29,800 nucleotides of DNA from CAYMJK01 sp043101635 (GCA_043101635.1 JBICIE010000228.1:1-29800); one strand, 5' to 3'. Counted from the stretch's first letter, positions 8,048 to 16,856 are shown. Numbers and translations are program-made. The notes: generated by a model not told the origin, from the sequence alone.

Positions 8048-10087
8048 GTGGGGAATGAGAATCAAGCCATACCGGCTGCGACCGGCCGCTCCCTGATGGA
8101 GCAACTGGCCAGGATCCGCCATGTCTGCGGGCTGTACACCGCGGACCATCCGGCGGTCGACGTGGCCTGCCGCCAGGTCGCCGGCGCCATTCGCTCGGCC
8201 TGCCGGGAAGGGGCGGTGCGGGCCGAACTGCTCGGCGACGCCGGCGCCGCTGACCCCGTCAGCCGTGATCTGCGCAACAGCGACATCGGGGCCGTCGAGT
8301 TCATCCGGTCCATCCCCGCCACGAACCTCCGCAAGGTGGGCGAACTGCTGCACGCGGCCACCCGCGAGGGCCTCCGCGGCGAGGGCCTGGCCCGCCATGT
8401 CGAGAAGGCCTCCGGCGGCGCCATCCGGCTGGAGGCCCTCCAGACCGCCGGCCTGCGGGCCATCGCCGGCGCGCGCACCCAGGGCGCCACGATCGGCGTC
8501 CAGGATGTCCTGCACAACCTGACCGGCGCCGGCGACATCGACCCCGCCGATCTGGCCGTGGCCATCGACAGCGGCGCGCTCGAGGGCGGTCTGCCCGGCT
8601 ACGAGGAACTCACCGAGCACGTCAAGACGCTCGCGCTGCAGATGGCCGACGGTCCCACGCTGCAGCGACTGCGCACCTTCGTCGCCGCCCTGAGCCCGAA
8701 GCTGCGACGGCAGTTGCTCCATCTCGACCCGTCCCAGTTGTCGCGGTCGATCGCGCTGCTGGAGCGCTTCGCCGAGACCATGTCGCTGGCCGAAGTGCTC
8801 GACGCCATCGAAGCGATCGACCAGACGCCGCGTCCGGCGCCGCCCGAAGCGCTCATGCTCATGCGCCGGCTGCTCTCCATCGGCGAGGGCTCGGGCGTGA
8901 CCGATGAACTCGAGCGCCTGAAGATGCGCCTGGAGGACTCGGATTTCTGGACCTCCGATGGCGTGGCAGGATCCGTCGAGGAACTCCTGCAGCGCCGCTC
9001 CGACGAGATCTACGCCTCCGACGAGTACAACGCGCACCTGCGCGACCTCAGCCGCGGCGTCGAATCGCCGGCGCTGGGCAAGCCGGGCTCGCAGGTCGAG
9101 ACGATCAAGATCGGGCGCGTCGCGTGCGAAGTGCTCCGCCGCTCGCCGGATGCTCCGCCCGGGATCGGCGCGCTGCAGCGCGTCTGCGACAGCCTGGACG
9201 ACCTCATAGAGGCCGCAGAGTTCGAACTCGTCTTCGGCGCTGTGCTCGCCGCCAGCGGCGCCGCCTACCAGCGCGCCGATGAAAGCCGACGGCGCAGCGC
9301 CGAGGCACTCCTCGATCGTGTCCGCGATCCCGCCGTCATCGACGCCGTGCTGGCTGTCATCGCCGCCCGCGCCAGCCTCCCGCCCGGCGCCGAGGCCCTG
9401 CTCGGCGCCGCGGGCCGCGAAGCCGTCATGCAGATCGCGCGCTTCCTGCGCACCCCCGAAGCGCAGCGGGCCCGCGCCCCGCTCGCCTCATATCTGGGCA
9501 GCGTCAGCCCCGAGGCCATCGTCTCGTCGCTGGCGCGGCTGGCCGAGCCGAATCCCAAGGCGTGCCACGCCCTGCTGGACGCCGCGGCCCGGCGCAGCGA
9601 TGTCCTCGAGCAGGCCATCGGCCACGCCAGGGCGGAGGTACGGGCCCTCGCCATCGACTGGCTCGCCAGCGCCCGCGATGCGCCCGCGGCCGAACTCCGC
9701 ATGGCGCTGCTCGACCCCGACGAGCGCGTCCGCGGCGTCGCCCTCGGCTGCATCGAGCGCCACCCGAAGCGGGCCCCGGTGAAGGACATCGGGCGCATCC
9801 TGCGCGCCGAGCGCGGTATGCCGCGCTTCGGTCCCGCCGAGCGCCAGCGCCTCGTGCAGATCCTCTCCCAGACCGACAGCGGCATGCGCGAGCTGGGACG
9901 CTCGTTGCGACTGCTGGCCGGCATGCTGCGCCCGCGCCACGCCGCCCGGGCCCAGTGGCTCGCTCGCGCCCTCAGGCCGTGGGCAGACCATCCCCGTATC
10001 CGCTTGCACATGCGCACCTGGAAGCAGTCACCCGGACGACTCGTGCTCCTGGGCGCCCGGCTCATCGGCGGAGGCTGGCGCTCATGA
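8048..10087 (+). CDS. Large helical HEAT-repeat-like protein
   Basis: I do not recognise a named family. From the GTG at 8048 the product is 679 residues, soluble and almost wholly helical. The C-terminal third has HEAT-like units, for example ARAEVRALAIDWLASARDAP and LDPDERVRGVALGCIERHP. The N-terminal segment LYTADHPAVDVACRQV resembles the same position in the HD-GYP protein downstream (LYDPQHPAVGEQLRRS). I chose GTG 8048 because GAGAGG (8034-8039) precedes it by 8 bases; the frame is open to 7961 but that extension is low complexity. The stop overlaps the HD-GYP start by 4 bases, so the two are probably co-translated and functionally linked, perhaps as a signalling protein and its scaffold. 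Confidence 0.7.
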   Translation: MGNENQAIPAATGRSLMEQLARIRHVCGLYTADHPAVDVACRQVAGAIRSACREGAVRAELLGDAGAADPVSRDLRNSDIGAVEFIRSIPATNLRKVGELLHAATREGLRGEGLARHVEKASGGAIRLEALQTAGLRAIAGARTQGATIGVQDVLHNLTGAGDIDPADLAVAIDSGALEGGLPGYEELTEHVKTLALQMADGPTLQRLRTFVAALSPKLRRQLLHLDPSQLSRSIALLERFAETMSLAEVLDAIEAIDQTPRPAPPEALMLMRRLLSIGEGSGVTDELERLKMRLEDSDFWTSDGVAGSVEELLQRRSDEIYASDEYNAHLRDLSRGVESPALGKPGSQVETIKIGRVACEVLRRSPDAPPGIGALQRVCDSLDDLIEAAEFELVFGAVLAASGAAYQRADESRRRSAEALLDRVRDPAVIDAVLAVIAARASLPPGAEALLGAAGREAVMQIARFLRTPEAQRARAPLASYLGSVSPEAIVSSLARLAEPNPKACHALLDAAARRSDVLEQAIGHARAEVRALAIDWLASARDAPAAELRMALLDPDERVRGVALGCIERHPKRAPVKDIGRILRAERGMPRFGPAERQRLVQILSQTDSGMRELGRSLRLLAGMLRPRHAARAQWLARALRPWADHPRIRLHMRTWKQSPGRLVLLGARLIGGGWRS

Positions 10088-11217
10088 TCGAGCATGTCGA
10101 CACCATGCTCATCGCGCTGCAGGCCGCCGCCTACGCCCGCGAGTTGTACGACCCGCAGCATCCCGCCGTCGGCGAGCAACTGCGCAGATCAGCCGAGGCG
10201 CTCCAGCGCGCCCTGAAGGGCCGTGAGGCAATTCGCATCGTGGTGCTCGACGACCGCATCATGCTGGCAGACAGCTCGCTGCCCTCCAGCCAGTCGCTGC
10301 GCGACGGCCTCGGCGCCCGTCTCCGGGCCAAGGGGATCGAGTGCCTCGTCTTCGCCGCCCCCGTCAGCCAGAACGATCTGGCCAGCCTGCTCTGCGCCCT
10401 GGCCGAGCCCGGTCCGGCCCCCGCCAGCATCGGCGCCGGCGTCACCCTGGGCCATCTCGACGCCGCGACCGCTCCGGCCGGCGCCCCCTCGCTCGGCGTC
10501 TCCCCCGAGGATCTCCGCCGCAAGGCGCCGCCGCTCCAGCAGATCTGGCGACGCATGGCCAAGGGGCAGAGCAGCGCCGATCTGCTCGCCGCGATCGTGG
10601 CCGACATCTGCGCCGTCGTGTCCGTCCATCGCGGCTCCCTGCTGCCCCTGGCCATGCTCAAGAGCCACGACGAGTACACCTTCGTGCACGCCGTCAATGT
10701 CGCCATCCTCAGCGCCGCGCTGGCCGAGGCCCTCGGGATGCGTCAGGATGATCTGCACGACCTGACCATCGCCGCCCTGCTCCACGACATCGGCAAGCAG
10801 GAGACGCCCCGTGCCCTGCTTCATAAGCAGGGCGCCTTCACCGACGAGGAGTGGGAGATCCTGCGCCAGCATCCGGTCGCCGGCGCCCGCATCCTCTTCG
10901 AGACCCCCGGCGTCCCGGACGTTGCGCCCATCGTCGCCTTCGAGCATCACCTGCGCCACGGCGGCGGCGGCTATCCCGAGGTCGGGCCCGCCTGGCGCAT
11001 GCACTTCGCATCCCGCATCGTCCAGGTCGCCGACATCTTCGACGCCCTCCGCACCGACCGGCCCTATCGCAGGGCCCTCAGCGTCGACGACGCCATCGCC
11101 GAACTCACGCGCCTCATCGGCGCTCACGATCCGGCCCTGCTCCAGATCTTCATCGATCGCGTTGCCCGCTCCACCGTGCGCGAGCACGCCGAACTGGCGC
11201 GCCGCCGCTCCGCCTGA
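10084..11217 (+). CDS. HD-GYP domain protein (putative cyclic-di-GMP phosphodiesterase, altered GYP motif)
   Basis: HD-GYP proteins hydrolyse cyclic di-GMP to pGpG or GMP and control motility. In this 377-residue protein the N-terminal part (1-150) has no catalytic motif, and the HD-GYP domain spans about 170-365. Visible ligands are H202 (EYTFVHAVNV), H234-D235 (LLHDIGK), H263 (RQHPVAGARIL), H288-H289 and D317 (VADIFDALRTDRPYR). The loop after the double His reads HHLRHGGGGYP, where the usual signature is HHExxDGxGYP, so the Glu and Asp are missing while Gly-Tyr-Pro is kept. Metal ligands look intact, so activity is possible but unproven. Position downstream of the flagellar operon suggests motility control. 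The stop is 4 bases from the convergent selenoprotein stop. Confidence 0.85.
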   Translation: MIEHVDTMLIALQAAAYARELYDPQHPAVGEQLRRSAEALQRALKGREAIRIVVLDDRIMLADSSLPSSQSLRDGLGARLRAKGIECLVFAAPVSQNDLASLLCALAEPGPAPASIGAGVTLGHLDAATAPAGAPSLGVSPEDLRRKAPPLQQIWRRMAKGQSSADLLAAIVADICAVVSVHRGSLLPLAMLKSHDEYTFVHAVNVAILSAALAEALGMRQDDLHDLTIAALLHDIGKQETPRALLHKQGAFTDEEWEILRQHPVAGARILFETPGVPDVAPIVAFEHHLRHGGGGYPEVGPAWRMHFASRIVQVADIFDALRTDRPYRRALSVDDAIAELTRLIGAHDPALLQIFIDRVARSTVREHAELARRRSA

Positions 11218-11221
11218 ACTG

Positions 11222-12457
11222 CTACCGCTGCCAGTCGTACCGCCAGATGTACGCCGGCGCGACGCGCACATCCGCCTCGCTGATCGTCAGCAGCACACCC
11301 ATCGGCGCCGGGCCCGGATCGTCCGCCCGCCCGTTGTACTGCGTCGCGCCCCACCGGTCGCCGATCGCAAGCAGGTCGAACCGCACGAACCGCTCCGCGC
11401 CTGTGTCCCAGTCGGCCGCCCCGAGCAGCTTGAAGCCGGCCCCGCGCTCGTTGCGGGTCGGCTCGCCCTGATGGCCATTGGTGCGCCACTGGCCCTGCGC
11501 CTGCAGCAGAACGCGGCCCTCCAGACGCAGGCGCACCACATCGCCATCGACGCCAGTCACCGTGCTGCGCAGTTCGCCCTCCTTCAGGTGCTCCGGCGCG
11601 TACGGTGGCGTCTGCCCGCGCACGTTATCCACCAGGTGCAGCGTCGCGATGCGCTCCAGCAGCCGATGCGGGATCTTCCGCTCGGCGCCAGGCGCCAGCG
11701 ACTCCGGCGCCAACTGCCGCGCCTCGGCCTTCGTGAACCACGCGAAGTCCTGGTTCCACGCCTGGGCCCGCCAGTCTTCCGGGCGACCGGCCTCCCCGCC
11801 CCGCGGCAGATCGCGCGAATACGTGCGAAGCACCAGCCCGTCCTCCGGATACTCGTCGGCCCAGGTTCGCTGCGTCGGAAGCTCCCGCGGGTAGCGATCG
11901 GACTCCGGCAGCGCCTCCCACTTCACCAGCGCCTCGCGCAGCATCCGCGCCATGGCGCGCGGATCGCGCGTGTTGATCGAGGCCAGAAACGCGCCGCTCG
12001 GCGCCAGCGCGTAGATCCCCTGGCGCGTGTCCGTCGGCACGGTCCGCCCCGCGTAGTGTCCCTGCTCGGCGATCTTCTGGAAGACCAGATCCACCTCGCC
12101 CTTGCCGTGGTGCAGGGCCCACACCTCGTCGGCGCACGGGGCGAACTTCGACGCCAACTCCTGAACTTCCGCATCAGACCAGACGGACCGTCTGGCAATC
12201 ACACCGTTGTTTCACGTGCAGCCCTGCGGGTGCCCGTTCATGGCCCACAGCAGCACGGGCTTGCGGTCCTTTGCCCCCGCCGCGATCCCTTTCCCCAGGC
12301 TCTCCAGCCAGCGAATCTCCTCCCACGAGCATTCCGCCGGGGCCGGACGGATGTACTCGGCCCACTTGTCGAATGTCTCGGCCGTCAGGTCCTGGGCGGG
12401 CGCCGGCGCCGCGAGGCAGGCGCAGGCGATGGCGGCGGCGGCAATTGATCGCATCAT
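11222..12457 (-). CDS. Predicted exported thioredoxin-like selenoprotein (UGA = selenocysteine at residue 82)
   Basis: One reading frame of 412 codons runs from ATG 12457 to TAG 11222, interrupted only by TGA at 12214-12212. Upstream of the TGA lie a good Shine-Dalgarno (AAGGGGA, 6-base spacer), a signal peptide (MMRSIAAAAIACACLAAPAP, cleavage near AQ) and a thioredoxin-like strand KPVLLWAMN. The TGA forms the motif G-C80-T81-U82-N-N-G, a CxU redox pair. The downstream part continues without loss, with GIYALAPSGAFLASI resembling the late thioredoxin strands, then a C-terminal region of about 220 residues I cannot assign. A SECIS-like hairpin follows the UGA. Read conventionally, the gene would start at GTG 12202 without signal peptide or ribosome-binding site. 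A nonsense-mutated pseudogene is the alternative. It needs SelA/B/C/D elsewhere in the genome. Confidence 0.85.
12179..12195 (-). promoter_or_regulatory. SECIS-like hairpin just downstream of the in-frame UGA
   Basis: In the mRNA sense, 16 bases after the UGA, the sequence reads CCAGAC-GGUCC-GUCUGG: a perfect 6-bp stem closing a 5-base apical loop, extendable by further pairs inside the loop. Bacterial SECIS elements lie in this position and present a G-U in the apical loop for SelB; the E. coli fdhF loop is also of the GGUC type. The hairpin is within the coding sequence, and one of its Arg codons is AGA, which is uncommon in this GC-rich window, suggesting that the stem constrains codon choice. 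SelB recognition itself is inferred. Confidence 0.72.
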
Positions 12458-12477
12458 CGAGGGTCCCCTTCGGCCCC

Positions 12478-12483
12478 AGTATA
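12478..12483 (-). promoter_or_regulatory. -10 element of the selenoprotein gene
   Basis: On the - strand TATACT, close to the sigma-70 -10 consensus, lies 20 bases upstream of the ATG, giving a short leader that contains the AAGGGGA ribosome-binding site. No good -35 is visible at the expected distance. The same 85-bp gap separates this gene from the divergent hydantoinase; a 6-bp stem hairpin (ACCGGA-AAG-TCCGGT, 12483-12497) overlaps the -10. Confidence 0.5.
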
Positions 12484-12542
12484 CCGGAAAGTCCGGTCGG
12501 CGGGGCCCCACAGATCCACCCCGCCCCGGCCAATTATTGCCG

Positions 12543-15500
12543 ATGCCCGAACGCTGGCGCATCGCGATCGACACCGGCGGCACCTTCACCGACGCTGTGG
12601 CCCTGGCGCCGGATGGGGCGCTGCGCACGACGAAGGTCCTCTCCAGCGGCGTCCTGCGGGCCATCCTCGACGAGCAGGTGGGCCCGCGAAGCCTGCGCCT
12701 GCGCCAGCGCTGGGGCGCTGCCGACGGCTTCGTCGACGGGGCCGAGTTGCGCGCCGCCGGCGCCTGGCGCATCGATCGCTTCGAGGCCGCCGGCTCGCTG
12801 GTCCACCTGGATCGCCAGGTCGACGCGCTCCCGCAAGGCGCCGCCATCGAGATTGCCACCGGCGAGGACGCCCCCGCCCTTGCCATCCGCCTGCTCACGC
12901 GAACACCTGCGGGCCAGGCGCCGCCTCCGTGCGAGGTGCGCCTCTCCACCACCCGCGCCACCAACGCCCTGCTCGAGCGCCGCGGCGCCCGCGTCGGGCT
13001 GGTGCTCCCGGCCGGGCACGCCGACCTGCTCGCCATCGGCGACCAGCGCCGCGCCGACCTGTTCGCAATCACGGTCGCCGGACGCCCGCTGTGGCACGAG
13101 GCGACGGCGGAGATCAACTGCCGCCTCGACAGCGCCGGCGCCGAGATCGTCCCGGTCGATCCCGATGATGTGCAGCGCGCCGGCGCGCAGCTTCGCGCTG
13201 CCGGCGTCGACTCGGTCGCCATCGCGCTGCTGCACGCTGATGTCAACTGCGCCCACGAGGCGGAGGTGGAGCGGCTGCTGCTCGACATGGGCTTTGCCCA
13301 CATCTCCCGCTCCAGCGCGCTGGCGGCCCGCCTCGGGCTGCTGGCCCGCGCCCAGACCGCCGCGATCGACGCCTACATCGGTCCGGTGCTGCGCGCATAT
13401 CTCCAGCGCGCCGGACGCCACGCCTCGCTGCGCATCATGACCAGCGCCGGCGGCCTCTCCACGCCCGATCGCTTCCGCGCCACCGACGGGCTGCTCAGCG
13501 GCCCGGCCGGCGGGGTTGCCGGCGCGCTCGACGCCGGCCGGGCGGAGGGCGAAGCACGCATCATCAGCTTCGACATGGGCGGCACCAGCACCGATGTCGC
13601 CCGCCTTGATGACGGCTTCAGCTATCGCTTCGAGCAGCGCATCGAAGGCGCAACCATCCTGGCGCCCGCCCTCGCCATCGAGACCGTTGCCGCCGGCGGC
13701 GGCTCCATCTGCGCCCTCGAGCACGGCCGCCTGTCGGTCGGGCCGCGCAGCGCCGGCGCCGATCCCGGCCCGGCGTGCTACGGCGCCGGCGGGCCGCTCA
13801 CTCTGACCGACGTCAACCTGCTGCTCGGCCGGATCGAGCCGTCCAGCCTCCCGATCCCGATCGACGCCGGCGCTGCCGAGTTGCGCCTCGCTGAACTCAT
13901 CGCGGCGATCGCTCGCGAAACGGGCGCCTCACCGCGCCGAGACGCCCTGCTGGAGGGGCTCATCGACATCGCTGATGAGCGCATGGCCGGCGCCATTCGC
14001 GCTGTCTCCTCCCGCCAGGGCGTCGATCCCGCTGAGTACGCGATGGTCGCCTTCGGCGGCGCCGGCGGACTGCACGCCTGCGGCGTGGCCCGGCGACTCG
14101 GCGTGCGCCGCATCATCATCCCGGCGCGGGCGGGACTGCTCAGTGCCGTCGGCGTCGGCTGCGCGGTGGTCGAGGAGTTCTCCGAGCGACAGTTGCTGCG
14201 CCCGCTCGCCGATGCGATCGCGGATATGGAGATCATCTCCGCGGAGCTTGCCGATGAGGCGTCAGCCGCGCTGGCGCCCGCGCCGGCGCGCGTGCGCCGC
14301 CGGCTGGTGTCGCTGCGCCTGGCGGGGCAGGAATCGACCATCGATCTGGAGTGGCCGCCGGGCGCCCCGGTCGCGACGCTGGCGGACCGATTCGCGCGCG
14401 AGCACGAGCGGCTGTACGGCGTCGAGATCGATCGGGCGCGCATCGAGATCGTGTCGTTGCGCGTGATCGTGGAGGATCCGTCCAGCGCGTGGCAGATCGG
14501 CGTGGGCCCTTCCGGCGCTGCAGCGCCCGCCACGCCGGGCCGCGGAAAGCGGCACGATGAGACGCAGACCGGCGCGATGAAGCTGTGGCGCGACCAGCTC
14601 GCGCCGGGGCGGACGGTCGCGGGCCCGGCCCTCGTGCTGGAGCCGACCGCCACGACCTGGGTCGCGCCGGGTTGGAATCTGATGGTGTCGCAGCGCGGGG
14701 CGCTCGTGCTGGAGGCCGGCGCCCCGCAGGAGGCGGGCGCGCCCGCCGCGGCGCGCGATGACCGTGTGCGCCAGGAGCTGTTCACCAGCCGGCTGGAGGC
14801 CATCGCCGAGGACATGGGCGAGACGCTGCGCCGCTGCGCCCTGTCCACCAACATCCGCCAGCGCCTGGACTTCTCCTGCGCGATCCTGGATGCCCGCGCC
14901 GAACTGATCATCAGCGCCCCGCACGTGCCCGTGCACCTCGGCGCTCTCGGTGAGTGCGTGCGCCGTGTGCGGGAGCGCATCGAGATCGGTCCCGCCGATG
15001 TGATCATCACCAACCACCCCGCCTATGGCGGGTCGCACCTGCCGGATGTCACGCTGATCGCGGGCGTGTTCGTCGAGGACGCCGGGGCTGCGGTCGCCTA
15101 CATCGCCTGCCGGGCCCATCACGCCGAGATCGGCGGCGTCGCGCCGGGGTCGATGCCCGCCGGCGCTACTGCGCTGCGCCAGGAAGGCGTCCTCATCGAG
15201 CCGATGCGACTCGTGCGCGCCGGCGCTGCCGACTGGACCGGCGCGCAGCGCCTGCTGGAAGGCGCCGAGCACCCGACGCGGGCGATCGAGGAGAACCTGG
15301 CCGACCTGCGGGCGCAGCTCGCGTCCGTCCGGCGCGGAGTGGAGGCGGTCCGGCAGGTCGCCGCGGCCGCCGGTTCAGACGTCTTCGCCCGGCGCGCCGA
15401 GGCGATCAAGGCGGGCGCCGAGCGGCTCCTGCGCCGGAAGCTCGCGGAACTGCCGCCCGGCCCCCGCAGCGCCGAGCGGCGGATGGATGATGGATCGGCG

Positions 15501-16349
15501 ATCCGGGTTCGCATTGACCTCGCCGAGCGGGCCGCCGCCGGGCCCGCCGCAGTCATCGACTTCGCCGGCACGAGCGCCGAGCATCCGGGCGGGCTCAACG
15601 CCACGCCGGCCATCGTGCGCAGTTGCATCGTCTACGCCCTGCGGCTGCTGGTCGATGAGCCGATCCCGCTCAACGAAGGACTGATGCGGGCCATCGATCT
15701 GCGTCTGCCCCGCGGCATGCTCAACCCGCGCTTCGAGCCCGGGCGCGAGCCGGCCGTCGCGGGCGGGAACGTCGAAACCAGCCAGGCCATCGCCGATGCG
15801 CTGATCGAGGCCTTCGGGCTTGCGGCAGGCTCGCAGGGCACGATGAACAACCTCGCGTTCGGGCCGCCGCCCAGCGCGCCCGGGCCGAGCTTCTATGAGA
15901 CCCTCGGCGGCGGCGCCGGCGCGACCGCCGACGGACCGGGCGCCAGCGCCGTGCACTCGCACATGACCAACACAGCGCTGACGGACCCGGAGGTGATGGA
16001 GCGCAGGTTCCCCGTTCGCATCGAGCGCATGGCGATCCGGCGCGGTTCGGGCGGCGCCGGCGCACATCGCGGAGGCGATGGAGTCGAGCGCCGGCTCCGG
16101 TTCCTGGCGCCGGCGCGCCTGTCTCTGGTGACGCAGCGGCGGGTTGAAGGAGCACACGGCGCTGCAGGCGGCGGTTCGGCAGCGCCGGGGGCGCAGTGGA
16201 TCGAGCGGGCCGGTGGGCGACATGCTCTGCCGTCGATTGCGCAGGCGGACCTGGCGCCGGGCGATGCGCTGGTCGTGCTGACGCCGGGCGGCGGCGGCTG
16301 GGGCGCCGCGCCGCCCGAACCGCGCGCCACGCTACCCTCACCGCCATGA
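12543..16349 (+). CDS. Fused hydantoinase/5-oxoprolinase (HyuA-HyuB)
   Basis: The 1268-residue protein is the full fused form of the ATP-dependent hydantoinase/oxoprolinase family, which opens 5-oxoproline or N-methylhydantoin rings at the cost of ATP. The HyuA half (about 1-690) begins with the phosphate-binding motif IDTGGTFTDAV and contains LSTTRATNALLERRGARVGL, SFDMGGTSTDVA and AGADPGPACYGAGGP. The HyuB half (about 740-1265) starts with RQELFTSRLEAIAEDMGETL and includes SAPHVPVHLGALGE and THPAYGGSHLPDV-like text (NHPAYGGSHLPDVTLIAG). The substrate cannot be read from sequence. No Shine-Dalgarno precedes the ATG. A 4-base overlap with the EamA gene indicates an operon. Base composition changes inside the gene near 14.1 kb from C-rich to G-rich on the + strand. 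Confidence 0.93.
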   Translation: MPERWRIAIDTGGTFTDAVALAPDGALRTTKVLSSGVLRAILDEQVGPRSLRLRQRWGAADGFVDGAELRAAGAWRIDRFEAAGSLVHLDRQVDALPQGAAIEIATGEDAPALAIRLLTRTPAGQAPPPCEVRLSTTRATNALLERRGARVGLVLPAGHADLLAIGDQRRADLFAITVAGRPLWHEATAEINCRLDSAGAEIVPVDPDDVQRAGAQLRAAGVDSVAIALLHADVNCAHEAEVERLLLDMGFAHISRSSALAARLGLLARAQTAAIDAYIGPVLRAYLQRAGRHASLRIMTSAGGLSTPDRFRATDGLLSGPAGGVAGALDAGRAEGEARIISFDMGGTSTDVARLDDGFSYRFEQRIEGATILAPALAIETVAAGGGSICALEHGRLSVGPRSAGADPGPACYGAGGPLTLTDVNLLLGRIEPSSLPIPIDAGAAELRLAELIAAIARETGASPRRDALLEGLIDIADERMAGAIRAVSSRQGVDPAEYAMVAFGGAGGLHACGVARRLGVRRIIIPARAGLLSAVGVGCAVVEEFSERQLLRPLADAIADMEIISAELADEASAALAPAPARVRRRLVSLRLAGQESTIDLEWPPGAPVATLADRFAREHERLYGVEIDRARIEIVSLRVIVEDPSSAWQIGVGPSGAAAPATPGRGKRHDETQTGAMKLWRDQLAPGRTVAGPALVLEPTATTWVAPGWNLMVSQRGALVLEAGAPQEAGAPAAARDDRVRQELFTSRLEAIAEDMGETLRRCALSTNIRQRLDFSCAILDARAELIISAPHVPVHLGALGECVRRVRERIEIGPADVIITNHPAYGGSHLPDVTLIAGVFVEDAGAAVAYIACRAHHAEIGGVAPGSMPAGATALRQEGVLIEPMRLVRAGAADWTGAQRLLEGAEHPTRAIEENLADLRAQLASVRRGVEAVRQVAAAAGSDVFARRAEAIKAGAERLLRRKLAELPPGPRSAERRMDDGSAIRVRIDLAERAAAGPAAVIDFAGTSAEHPGGLNATPAIVRSCIVYALRLLVDEPIPLNEGLMRAIDLRLPRGMLNPRFEPGREPAVAGGNVETSQAIADALIEAFGLAAGSQGTMNNLAFGPPPSAPGPSFYETLGGGAGATADGPGASAVHSHMTNTALTDPEVMERRFPVRIERMAIRRGSGGAGAHRGGDGVERRLRFLAPARLSLVTQRRVEGAHGAAGGGSAAPGAQWIERAGGRHALPSIAQADLAPGDALVVLTPGGGGWGAAPPEPRATLPSPP

Positions 16350-16795
16350 AGAGCGTGCTGCTGGCGGTCGGGGCGGGGGTGTGCTGGGGCGTCGGCGAGG
16401 TGTTCACGCGCAGCGTGCTGCACACGGGGCGCATCGGGCCCGTGACGGCGATCGCGGTGCGCAGCACGGTTGCGCTGCCAGCGCTGTGGCTTGCGTACCT
16501 GATCGCCGTGCAGTGGCTCGGGACCGAGCCGCGCGACTGGGCGAAGGCGGGCTGGCCGACGCTGGCGAAGCTGATCGTCGGCTCCGGGCTGATCGCCGGC
16601 GCTGCCGCGATGATCTTCTTCTATGCCGCCCTGAGCCTGGGCGAGGTCTCGCGTGTCAAGCCGATCGCCTTCGCCTTGGCGCCGGCGGTGGGGGCGCTGC
16701 TGGCGTTCGTGTTCCTGGGCGAGGTCGTGACGCCACGCAAACTCGCCGGGATCGCCGCGGTGCTGCTGGGCGTGCTGCTGCTGACGGGCGGGTAA
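16346..16795 (+). CDS. Half-size EamA/DMT family transporter
   Basis: The 149-residue protein is a single EamA domain with about five hydrophobic helices: 2-20, 33-55, 70-93 (LIVGSGLIAGAAAMIFFYAA), 103-120 and 127-147. It includes the family-typical end VKPIAFALAPAVGALLAFVF followed by LGEVVTPRKLAGIAAVLLGV. Most DMT transporters have two such domains in about 300 residues; half-size members act as dimers. Substrate is unknown. Its ATG overlaps the hydantoinase stop, so it may move the ring substrate or its product, which is an inference from context only. Confidence 0.85.
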   Translation: MKSVLLAVGAGVCWGVGEVFTRSVLHTGRIGPVTAIAVRSTVALPALWLAYLIAVQWLGTEPRDWAKAGWPTLAKLIVGSGLIAGAAAMIFFYAALSLGEVSRVKPIAFALAPAVGALLAFVFLGEVVTPRKLAGIAAVLLGVLLLTGG

Positions 16796-16810
16796 GCGCG
16801 AGCCGGCGCG

Positions 16811-16856
16811 CAAGGCCTCGTGCCTCGATGCCGCATGCCCTGATGCCTTCTTCTCA
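16811..16856. repeat. Short TGCC-phased repeat after the EamA gene
   Basis: TGCC recurs at 16821, 16829, 16836 and 16844 (steps of 8, 7 and 8) in text such as gtgcctcgatgccgcatgcc. A related array of the same words, in opposite orientation, lies between uvrD and the DUF1569 gene at 18478-18503. Both are in short intergenic gaps. I see no coding or terminator structure. Confidence 0.5.

Noticed and set aside
11624..11633. TTATCCACC, one mismatch from a DnaA box
   Set aside because: A single isolated site inside the selenoprotein gene, without a cluster or AT-rich stretch; not evidence of an origin by itself.
10811..12448. + strand frame of about 545 codons across the HD-GYP and selenoprotein loci
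   Set aside because: It runs out of frame through HD-GYP and antisense to the selenoprotein; Arg/Pro-rich translation without any domain.
12212..13303. - strand frame of about 360 codons ending at the TGA of the selenoprotein
   Set aside because: Only its last 82 codons are real (signal peptide to the UGA); the rest is antisense to the hydantoinase.
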